This document shows positions 1-5,860 of a DNA stretch of 6,644 nucleotides, piece after piece. How positions within the stretch are numbered: position 1 is the stretch's first letter; each line of letters starts with the position of its first letter. Origin of the DNA: Rickettsiales bacterium (GTDB taxonomy: Bacteria; Pseudomonadota; Alphaproteobacteria; Rickettsiales; UBA1997); assembly GCA_947505885.1 (NCBI GenBank), contig CANNMN010000074.1, positions 1 through 6,644 of the forward strand, read 5' to 3'. The notes under the pieces were generated by a model that saw only the letters and a program-made list of their open reading frames with translations, ran no database searches and was not told where the DNA came from. The position numbers were made by a program, and so were the translations under genes.

Positions 1-635
1 ACTTCAGCTGACAAATCTGTAACCAAAAAAGGCTCGTCAATTTGCACATCTTTCACGCCAATTTCTGATAATTTTTTGAAAAGTTCCAAGTAGGCAGAAA
101 GAAGATTTTCGAGCAAATCTAATTTGTTTGAGCCGTCTACAGACTTGCCAAGAAGCAAGAAACTAACTGGTCCAATGATCACCGGACGAGTTTCGATTCC
201 TAATTTTTTTGCTTCCAAAAATTCCTCGAAAACCTTGTTAGCAGAGATTTTAAATTGCTGATCTTTTTTGAATTCAGGAACGATGTAGTGGTAGTTGGTG
301 TCAAACCATTTGGTCATTTCCATCGCTGTTACTTCATCAGCGCCGCGTGCCATTGCGAAGTAAAGATCAAGGCCAGAAAATTTAGCGAAGCGATCAGGAA
401 TTGCGCCAAGCAAAGTTTGAGCATCTAGAATTTGATCGTAAAAAGAGAAGTCGTTCGAAGGGATAAAATGAATCCCGTTTGCTCTTTGCTCTTCCCAATT
501 TTTTCTTCTAATTTCCGCCGCGGCCTCTTGCAAATCAGCAGCAGTTGAGGCCTTTTTCCAATAGCTTTCGACGGCTTTTTTAAGTTCGCGATTAGCACCA
601 ATTCTCGGAAATCCGAGTGAAGCAGTTTTTAACAT
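1..635 (-). CDS. metE: MetE, cobalamin-independent methionine synthase, N-terminal part (cut by left edge)
   Basis: The gene encodes 5-methyltetrahydropteroyltriglutamate-homocysteine methyltransferase, which makes methionine in the cytoplasm by moving a methyl group from methyl-tetrahydrofolate polyglutamate to homocysteine without vitamin B12. The minus-strand translation starts at 635 and stays open for 211 codons to the edge. It begins MLKTASLGFPRIGANRELKK, the typical MetE N-terminus in which the Gly-Phe-Pro-Arg-Ile-Gly motif is followed by a Lys-rich helix. Later it shows the NDFSFYDQ-like and ITRPV-like stretches of the N-terminal barrel, and VQIDEPFL near the cut. MetE is normally about 750-790 residues, so roughly the first 28% is present. 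The C-terminal catalytic barrel with the zinc ligands lies outside the window. No Shine-Dalgarno sequence precedes the ATG. The divergent region is too short and shows no sign of a cobalamin or SAM riboswitch. The family call is firm. Confidence 0.95.
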   Translation of the reverse strand, partial: MLKTASLGFPRIGANRELKKAVESYWKKASTAADLQEAAAEIRRKNWEEQRANGIHFIPSNDFSFYDQILDAQTLLGAIPDRFAKFSGLDLYFAMARGADEVTAMEMTKWFDTNYHYIVPEFKKDQQFKISANKVFEEFLEAKKLGIETRPVIIGPVSFLLLGKSVDGSNKLDLLENLLSAYLELFKKLSEIGVKDVQIDEPFLVTDLSAE

Positions 636-778
636 TTTTGTTTATATTGAGATTGCGCAAGGCTTTGCAACAAGGAAAGATGCGGGCTCGCAATGCGAAA
701 AAAATATTTTTGGTTTAACTAAAAGCAAGGTAGTTATAGTTTTGCACGAAGTATTTCCTCTAAAAAATTTTTAAGAAA
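636..778. promoter_or_regulatory. Divergent intergenic region between metE and fnr with weak promoter candidates
   Basis: This 143-bp AT-rich gap must carry the promoters for both metE (leftward) and the reductase (rightward). On the minus strand, TTGCAA (665-670) and TATAAA (641-646) are 18 bp apart and could be -35 and -10 boxes. They lie so close to the metE ATG that the transcript would be almost leaderless. On the plus strand the best pair is TTGGTT (710-715) and TATAGT (735-740), with a long 19-bp spacer. The palindrome TTGCGCAA (653-660) followed by TTGCAA gives an inverted-repeat look that could be an operator. I see no small gene, RNA gene or riboswitch here. The individual boxes are weak guesses; the presence of two promoters somewhere in the gap is the safer statement. 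Confidence 0.4.
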
Positions 779-1786
779 ATGACAATTCACAAAACCGACT
801 TGGTTGTTGTTGGCGCTGGTCCGACAGGTTTATTTGCAGTGTTTGAAGCTGGCATGCTCAAGATGAAATGCCACGTGATTGACTCGCTTGAAGTCATTGG
901 CGGTCAGTGTTGCGCGCTTTATCCAGAGAAGCCGATTTACGATATTCCTGCTCATCCAAAAATTTTAGCGAGTGAGTTGATCGAGATGCTTGAAGCGCAA
1001 GCGACGCCATTTCATCCGACTTACCACTTGAATCAACGCGTTGAAAAATTTGTCAAAAATGCGGACGGAACTTTCACGGTTACGACTTCAAAAAATACTC
1101 AAATTGAATGCAAAGCCTTGATCATCGCTGCGGGCTGCGGCGCCTTTGGCCCTAATCGTCCGCCACTTGAAGGTCTCGAAGAATTTGAAGGAAAATCAAT
1201 TTTCTACGCCGTGCGCAATAAAGCTGAATTTGTTGGAAAAAATATTGTGATTGCCGGTGGCGGCGATTCAGCTGTGGATTGGGCGATTAGCCTTTCAGAA
1301 ATCGCCAAAAAAGTTTACTTAATTCATCGCCGCGACAAATTTCGCTGCGCCCCAGAAAGCGCCGACAAAATGAAAAAATTATCCGAAGAAGGAAAAATCG
1401 AGTTAGTAATTCCTTACCAACTTGATGGTCTTGAAGGCTCAGACGGCAAGCTTTCAGCGGTTTTGGTAAAAGATTTCGACGGCAATGTAAAAAAACTCGA
1501 AGCTGATTATTTGCTGCCATTCTTCGGCCTAGCCATGGAACTCGGCCCAATCGCTGATTGGGGTCTAAGCCTTCACAAACATCATCTCGACGTTGATGTT
1601 TCAACAATGCAAACATCAGAGCCCGGCATCTACGCCATCGGCGACATCGCGACCTACAAAAATAAACTGAAGTTAATCCTCACGGGATTTGCCGAAGCTG
1701 CAACAGCAGCGCATGATTTGCACAAAGTTGTTTATCCAAATCAGGCTTACAATTTTGAATATTCGACTTCAAAAGGCGTTTCTTAA
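779..1786 (+). CDS. Type 2 ferredoxin (flavodoxin)-NADP+ reductase, thioredoxin-reductase-like flavoprotein
   Basis: This is a cytoplasmic FAD enzyme that exchanges electrons between NADPH and ferredoxin or flavodoxin. At 335 residues it has the normal length of the family. The FAD-binding dinucleotide fold starts at once with VVVGAGPTGLF (G12-x-G14-x-x-G17), followed by the family signature IGGQCCALYPEKPIYDIPA (40-58). The second Rossmann motif is GGGDSA (160-165), with the HRRDKFR stretch (183-189) that usually contacts the NADP 2'-phosphate. GIYAIGDIA (283-291) is the C-terminal FAD-site motif. The Cys-x-x-Cys redox centre of true thioredoxin reductase is missing: the central NADP domain has no such pair, and C44-C45 lie in the FAD domain. 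This separates it from TrxB. All six arginine codons are CGN. The start at 779 is supported by the immediate beta-strand; only a weak A-rich AAGAAA precedes it. From memory the sequence resembles alphaproteobacterial homologues closely. Confidence 0.9.
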   Translation: MTIHKTDLVVVGAGPTGLFAVFEAGMLKMKCHVIDSLEVIGGQCCALYPEKPIYDIPAHPKILASELIEMLEAQATPFHPTYHLNQRVEKFVKNADGTFTVTTSKNTQIECKALIIAAGCGAFGPNRPPLEGLEEFEGKSIFYAVRNKAEFVGKNIVIAGGGDSAVDWAISLSEIAKKVYLIHRRDKFRCAPESADKMKKLSEEGKIELVIPYQLDGLEGSDGKLSAVLVKDFDGNVKKLEADYLLPFFGLAMELGPIADWGLSLHKHHLDVDVSTMQTSEPGIYAIGDIATYKNKLKLILTGFAEAATAAHDLHKVVYPNQAYNFEYSTSKGVS

Positions 1787-1804
1787 ACTTAATCTTCCGG
1801 ACCT

Positions 1805-3076
1805 ATGTTAAAAAAACTGAGAATTAAAAATTTTAAAAGCTGGAAAGATACGGGTGAAATAAACATGGCGCCAATAACCATGTTTTTTGGGGGTAATAGC
1901 TCAGGTAAAACATCTCTTTTGCAATTTTTGCTGATGCTAAAGCAGACCGTGGAGGCAGAAGATTATTCCGGGCAGATTTTTAAGTTTAATGGCATAGTTG
2001 ATCTTGGGAATTTCAAAGAGGTTGTGTTTAATCATGATAAGAAAAATGCAATCGAGTTTTGGATCTCGAGAGAAGGTGGAGAGAAGGACAGCTTTCCTTT
2101 TGGCGGCCTTATAAAAGGTTTTACGGCCAAAGTGGCGGAAGAGGGTGGGAATGTCGTAATTAAAAATTTAGAAATAAAAGAGACAAAAATTAATGAGCTC
2201 AAAATTGATCAAGACTCTTCAAAAAAAGATTCCGGCAAAATGTCTTTTCTGCAGAGAAGGATGGATGATCTGCAAAATGGAACGAACAATTTTCTTAAGG
2301 GTGGTAAAGAAAGCGAATTTTTTATTGGTAGGTATTGGCGATATGAATACTTAATTCCATTCGCATACGGAATTGAATACATAGGTCCGCTAAGGCAGTC
2401 TCCTAAGCGCAATTATCAGTGGCGCAATAATCATCCAACTAAACTCGGAACCGAGGGTGAGCTTGCTGTGGATGCCATTATCGCGTCTAATTTAAAAAAA
2501 GGGGGCCTAGAAAATAAAGTTGCTAAAGCATTGAAGAAAATGGGGCTTATTGAAAGTTTTAAAGTTAGATCAATGTCAAAAATTAATGATGAATACTACA
2601 AGGTTTTGGTCAAGAAAACCAAGGGATCGACAGAAGTTTTATTGCCAGATGTTGGCTTCGGTGTTTCGCAAATTTTACCAATTCTGACTGCGCTTTTTTA
2701 TGCAAAATCTGGGGCAACTTTATTGCTGGAGCAGCCTGAAATTCATCTCCATCCTAAGGCTCAGCTCGAATTGGCGGATATAATAATTGATGTTGTCAAG
2801 GATGAGAATATCCAGGTAATTATTGAAAGTCATAGCGAGCATTTCTTAACCAGAATCCAAACTAGAATTGCCGATCGCACAATTTCAAAAGATTTTGCTA
2901 AACTCTATTTTTGTGAAAACGAATCTGGCGTATCGAAACTTGAGGAGCTCAGACTTAGTAATTCTGGTGATATTGAAAATTGGCCAGAAAACTTTTTTGG
3001 GGATATGCTGGGTGAATCCGCGGACCGCGTTATTTCTTATTTAGAAGAAAAAAAAACTAAGAAAGAAAAGTCTTAA
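1805..3076 (+). CDS. AAA/ABC-type ATPase with DUF3696-like C-terminus (OLD/SMC-like), putative defence sensor
   Basis: A 423-residue soluble P-loop ATPase of the RecF/SMC/OLD-like group. The N-terminal strand LKKLRIKNFKSW is followed by Walker A G29-GNSSGKT-S37 (catalytic-site Lys35) and a Q-loop candidate at Q47. A variable middle section with charged stretches (about 100-180) probably replaces a long coiled coil. EYIGPLRQSPKRNY (191-204) is typical of this ATPase family. The signature-like GFGVSQ (284-289) precedes Walker B LLLEQPE (306-312), which has Glu in place of the usual Asp at 309 and the catalytic Glu at 312. The H-loop IIESHSEH follows (339-346). The tail, with YFCENESG (378-385) and NWPENFFGDMLGE (392-404), matches my recollection of the DUF3696 domain. 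No TOPRIM nuclease motif is present. It starts 18 bp after the reductase gene with no Shine-Dalgarno sequence and ends in frame against the PIN gene. Role in anti-phage defence is inference from its partner. Confidence 0.85.
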   Translation: MLKKLRIKNFKSWKDTGEINMAPITMFFGGNSSGKTSLLQFLLMLKQTVEAEDYSGQIFKFNGIVDLGNFKEVVFNHDKKNAIEFWISREGGEKDSFPFGGLIKGFTAKVAEEGGNVVIKNLEIKETKINELKIDQDSSKKDSGKMSFLQRRMDDLQNGTNNFLKGGKESEFFIGRYWRYEYLIPFAYGIEYIGPLRQSPKRNYQWRNNHPTKLGTEGELAVDAIIASNLKKGGLENKVAKALKKMGLIESFKVRSMSKINDEYYKVLVKKTKGSTEVLLPDVGFGVSQILPILTALFYAKSGATLLLEQPEIHLHPKAQLELADIIIDVVKDENIQVIIESHSEHFLTRIQTRIADRTISKDFAKLYFCENESGVSKLEELRLSNSGDIENWPENFFGDMLGESADRVISYLEEKKTKKEKS

Positions 3077-3571
3077 ATGTCATACGAAAAACCCGCAAAG
3101 AAATCAGGTTATGTAATTGATACAAATGTTCTTCTTGTTGCGAGTGGAAAGGCTAATCACGTTGGAGATGAGTGCGTGAATAATGCTACAAAATTTCTGA
3201 TTGGGGTTAAGCAGAGTAAAAGCGCGATATGCCTCGATTTAGCTGGGGAGATTCTCTCAGAATATCGCAAGAAGAATAAGCCGTTTGAGAATAGAAAGCC
3301 GGGCAATGAATTTTTGCGTTATCTGATTAACTCCATGGGCAACCCAAGACTAGTTAACCTTGTTGAATTGGAAAAAGATGAGGCAGGTAATTATGTTGAT
3401 TTTCCATTGAACCCGGCTTTAAGAGGGTTTGATGAGGATGATAAGAAGTTTGTTGCTGTTGCAATTGCAAGTAAGGCTGATCCTGAAATTGCAGATGCCG
3501 CTGATTCCGATTGGAAAAATTTCGAAAGGGATTTGCAGAGGCACGTAAAACTTAAATTTCTTTGTAAATAA
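3077..3571 (+). CDS. PIN-domain ribonuclease-like protein, putative effector of the ATPase
   Basis: A 164-residue protein with the layout of a PIN-fold nuclease, a metal-dependent RNase fold common in toxins and some defence effectors. The acidic residues expected for the site can be placed. Asp15 lies in the first strand YVIDTNVLL, and Glu58 (or Glu62) in the helix GEILSEYR. Asp122 lies in FDEDDKKFVAVAIA, which matches the D-x4-A pattern of PIN proteins, and Asp143/Asp145 in AADSDW. The protein is slightly longer than a typical VapC toxin (about 130 residues), and no small VapB-like antitoxin gene lies next to it. The only partner is the upstream ATPase, whose stop codon touches this gene's ATG in the same frame. 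Its own stop overlaps the lolC start by one base (TAATG). Arginine codons are mostly AGA/AGG, as in the ATPase. The fold is well supported by motifs; the target (tRNA, mRNA or other) is unknown. Confidence 0.75.
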   Translation: MSYEKPAKKSGYVIDTNVLLVASGKANHVGDECVNNATKFLIGVKQSKSAICLDLAGEILSEYRKKNKPFENRKPGNEFLRYLINSMGNPRLVNLVELEKDEAGNYVDFPLNPALRGFDEDDKKFVAVAIASKADPEIADAADSDWKNFERDLQRHVKLKFLCK

Positions 3572-4821
3572 TGTTCAGTAAGCTCGAATTCCTCATCGCC
3601 TTCCGTTATCTTCGTTCAAAACGCAAAGAAGGATTCATTTCGATCACGGCGATTTTTTCTTTTGTTGGGATCATGATTGGCGTGGCTACTTTGATTGTGG
3701 TGATGTCGGTGATGCATGGTTTTCGTTACGAATTGGTGAATCGAATTCTTGGCGTTAATGCGCATCTGACGGTTTACAGCAGCAATCACAAAATCAGTAA
3801 TTACGCAGAAATTTTGAGTGAGATTCAGAAAATTCCTGGTGTCGAATTTGCTAATCCGATTGTTGAAAGTCAGGCGATGTTGTCATCGCCGAAGAAAAAT
3901 GCGGGCGGGTTGGTGAAGGGTCTTAAGGTTGATGATCTCAAAAATAAAAAGCTGATTTCAGAAAATATTACCGCAGGAAATATTGAGGCATTGTCGGATA
4001 GAAATTCGATTTTGATTGGCTCGGCTGTTGCGCAAAACATGGGATTGAAAGTGGGCGACAATCTTAAATTAATTTCTGCAGAAACTAGCCAGACCTTGAT
4101 TGGTGCAATTCCGCGCATCAAGACTTACCAAGTTGGGGGAGTGTTTGACAGCGGAATGTATGAGTATGATTCAAGCACAATTTTCATGAATTTTGAAATG
4201 GCGCAAACGCATTTTCGCTTTGCTGAGGCCGCTTCGGGAATTGAAGTTTTTGTGCGCGATCCAAATAAATTAGATGAAATGAAGGATGATTTTTATCAAC
4301 TTTTGCTGAAATATCCTGACCTCTACGCCATGGATTGGCAGCAGTCTAACTCAGGCTTCATCGATGCTTTGAAAGTTGAAAGCACAGTGATGTTTTTGAT
4401 TTTAACTCTGATCATTTTAGTCGCTGCTTTCAACATCATCTCGAGCATGATCATGTTGGTGAATGATAAAAATAAAAACATCGCGCTCTTACGCACCCTT
4501 GGCATGAGCAAATTTTCAGTGATGAGAATTTTTCTGATTTGTGGCTCTTCGATCGGATTTGTTGGAACTTTTTTAGGCTTCTTAATCGGCGTATTATTTT
4601 CGAATAACATTAATTCGATTAAGATGTGGCTTGAGTCGATGGCCAATATCTCACTTTTCAATCCGATGGTTTATTTTCTCTCAACCTTGCCGGCAAAAGT
4701 TTTTGTTTCCGATGTTGTGTTGATTGTTGGTATGGCTTTAGTGATTTCTTTTTTAGCCACTCTTTATCCGGCCTACCGCGCGAGCAAATCTAATCCAGCG
4801 GAGATTTTGCGTTACGAGTGA
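3571..4821 (+). CDS. lolC: LolC/LolE-family lipoprotein-releasing ABC transporter permease
   Basis: An inner-membrane permease of 416 residues that, with the ATPase LolD, extracts mature lipoproteins from the inner membrane and hands them to the chaperone LolA. Its N-terminus LEFLIAFRYLRSKRKEGFIS is typical of LolC/E, which fixes the start at 3571 even though no Shine-Dalgarno sequence is visible. A first membrane helix (about 23-48) is followed by a periplasmic domain (about 50-270). Three helices come next (about 272-297, 320-343 and 379-400). The diagnostic cytoplasmic loop is FNIISSMIMLVNDKNKNIAL-LRTLGM (287-312), and the end is YPAYRASKSNPAEILRYE. I use lolC loosely, since many alphaproteobacteria have one LolC/E hybrid rather than separate LolC and LolE. 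lolD, usually directly downstream, is absent: the next gene converges. The start overlaps the PIN stop codon, so translation is probably coupled to the cassette. Confidence 0.92.
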   Translation: MFSKLEFLIAFRYLRSKRKEGFISITAIFSFVGIMIGVATLIVVMSVMHGFRYELVNRILGVNAHLTVYSSNHKISNYAEILSEIQKIPGVEFANPIVESQAMLSSPKKNAGGLVKGLKVDDLKNKKLISENITAGNIEALSDRNSILIGSAVAQNMGLKVGDNLKLISAETSQTLIGAIPRIKTYQVGGVFDSGMYEYDSSTIFMNFEMAQTHFRFAEAASGIEVFVRDPNKLDEMKDDFYQLLLKYPDLYAMDWQQSNSGFIDALKVESTVMFLILTLIILVAAFNIISSMIMLVNDKNKNIALLRTLGMSKFSVMRIFLICGSSIGFVGTFLGFLIGVLFSNNINSIKMWLESMANISLFNPMVYFLSTLPAKVFVSDVVLIVGMALVISFLATLYPAYRASKSNPAEILRYE

Positions 4822-4840
4822 ATTCTTTACGCTGTTAATC

Positions 4841-4889
4841 GAGTAGATTTATTTGCTGGTCTCGACTTCACTCGACCGATAAACTACTT
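4841..4889. terminator. Imperfect hairpin between convergent lolC and nlpD-like genes, possible two-way terminator
   Basis: The outer stem pairs GTAG (4843-4846) with CTAC (4884-4887) and TTTAT (4848-4852) with ATAAA (4879-4883). One bulged A sits at 4847, and there is an extra A-T pair outside (4842 with 4888). Inside, GGTC (4858-4861) can pair with GACC (4874-4877) around a CTCGA-rich loop. The 3' arm covers the nlpD-like stop codon (4884-4886). The position between converging genes suits a shared terminator. However, neither side has a proper run of T residues, so a classic intrinsic terminator is not shown. Confidence 0.35.
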
Positions 4890-5837
4890 CAAATAATTTT
4901 CAGGATTCACCGCGTCTCTTCCCTTCCGCAAGCCGAAATAAAGTTGTGGAGAATCAACATTTCCAGTTGAGCCAACTAAGCCGATTTTTCCGCCTTTCGC
5001 AACTTTTTCACCACGCTTCACTGTCCAGTTTTTTAAGTGTGAATAAGCAGTGATCCAGCCACCAGAATGTTTGATAATCACAAGATTTCCATAGCCCTTC
5101 AACTCGTTGCCAACATAAGCCACGGTTCCTTCTTCAGCCGCTTTTACATCCGCACCTTCCTTGGCCTTAATATTGATTCCGTCATTGTAGAGGCCCCCAG
5201 TTTTTGGCCCGAATTTTGAAACTACTTGCCCGCGTATTGGCCAAGAGAAGTGATTTAATTTATCGAGCGTGCGTTCAACGAATCCTGGATTTCCCGCAGC
5301 TAATTCAGGTTTTTTTACTTCGGTTTTTTGCGCAGTTTGAACTGAGTCAGCAGAATTTTTAGAAATCTTAATTTTTTCTCCGAGCTTGACCGAGTAAGGC
5401 TCTTGCAAGCTATTCATCTCAACCAGTTGGTTTAATTTCATTCCGTAAAGTCGCGAAATTGAGTAAAGAGTATCTCCTGCAGCAACTTCATGATAGGTCG
5501 CCGAAGGAATAGATAAAAGGTCTCCCGGCTTAATTATGTAAGATGTGCCTAAGTTGTTTTGTGTAATCAAGTCACGAACAGAAATCTGATATTTTCTAGC
5601 TAGAGAGTGAAGAGTGTCACCGGCGGCAACGATAATTTTTTGACCTGGTTCGCGACTTTGTATAGATTTCTCCGTCACGTTTTTTTGCGCTAAATCGCGA
5701 TATTTTTCTTTGTTGTCTTTGTTATTTTTGCCGTAGGTGATTTTACTGTGATTCACGATCAGAGCAGCTTTTCTCTGGCCGCAAGCAAAAGAGAAAGTCA
5801 GTGCAAAAATTAGTGTTAGTTTTATCCAGAATTTCAT
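4884..5837 (-). CDS. NlpD/DipM-like lipoprotein with two LysM repeats and a degenerate LytM (M23) domain
   Basis: A 317-residue envelope protein. The N-terminus MKFWIKLTLIFALTFSFAC-G is a lipoprotein-type signal with Cys19 as the lipidation candidate, although Ser at -3 is unusual for a lipobox. Two LysM repeats that bind peptidoglycan follow (about 67-111 and 115-160), each with an AAGDTL start and an Asn-containing middle (NN, MNSL). A Lys/Ser-rich linker leads to a LytM domain (about 198-317). Its zinc ligands are lost. The usual H-x-G-I-D reads N218-D-G-I-N222, and the usual H-L-H-F reads Q298-L-Y300-F. The active-site His in YSHL (H267) is kept. The domain should therefore be inactive as a peptidase. 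As in NlpD and EnvC, it would act as an activator of cell-wall amidases during division. It converges with lolC, whose product would sort such a lipoprotein to the outer membrane. No Shine-Dalgarno sequence precedes the ATG. Confidence 0.88.
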   Translation of the reverse strand: MKFWIKLTLIFALTFSFACGQRKAALIVNHSKITYGKNNKDNKEKYRDLAQKNVTEKSIQSREPGQKIIVAAGDTLHSLARKYQISVRDLITQNNLGTSYIIKPGDLLSIPSATYHEVAAGDTLYSISRLYGMKLNQLVEMNSLQEPYSVKLGEKIKISKNSADSVQTAQKTEVKKPELAAGNPGFVERTLDKLNHFSWPIRGQVVSKFGPKTGGLYNDGINIKAKEGADVKAAEEGTVAYVGNELKGYGNLVIIKHSGGWITAYSHLKNWTVKRGEKVAKGGKIGLVGSTGNVDSPQLYFGLRKGRDAVNPENYLK

Positions 5838-5860
5838 TGATCAGCTAAAAAATTTTCCCC

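Larger units (their letters stand above)
1787..3571 (+). other. Candidate horizontally acquired ATPase-PIN cassette between fnr and lolC
   Basis: The ATPase and PIN genes form one compact block between two housekeeping genes. By my count AGA/AGG makes up 10 of 15 arginine codons in the ATPase and 5 of 7 in the PIN gene. In the reductase it is 0 of 6 and in lolC 2 of 13. ATA isoleucine codons number 8 of 34 in the ATPase and 1 of 7 in the PIN gene, and I found none in either neighbour. Overall base composition is not obviously different by eye, so the signal is in codon choice. No integrase, transposase, terminal repeat or tRNA is visible at the borders, so I do not call a mobile element. The right border coincides exactly with the lolC start codon. 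Confidence 0.6.

Noticed and set aside
682..710. GCG-GGCT-CGC mini-hairpin followed by an A-rich tract, as a terminator
   Set aside because: The stem is three base pairs and no gene on either strand ends nearby.
636..778. Cobalamin or SAM riboswitch in front of metE
   Set aside because: The gap is short, no conserved riboswitch core is visible, and the only promoter-like pair leaves almost no leader.
1287..1616. Minus-strand open frame opposite the reductase gene
   Set aside because: It lies wholly within the well-supported reductase gene and its translation shows no recognisable domain.
779..1786. Thioredoxin reductase (trxB)
   Set aside because: The central NADP domain lacks the Cys-x-x-Cys redox pair, and the GGQC-ALYPEKPIYDIPA stretch is typical of type 2 ferredoxin-NADP reductase.
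2209..2412. Minus-strand open frame opposite the ATPase gene, considered as a small antitoxin
   Set aside because: It is internal to the ATPase gene on the other strand, lacks a ribosome-binding site and shows no antitoxin-like sequence.
3077..3571. Ordinary VapBC toxin-antitoxin pair
   Set aside because: The PIN protein is longer than VapC toxins and its only partner is a 423-residue ATPase rather than a small DNA-binding antitoxin.
3870..4661. Two minus-strand open frames (3870-4121 and 4323-4661) opposite lolC
   Set aside because: They mirror the coding sequence of a clear LolC/E permease and have no motifs of their own.
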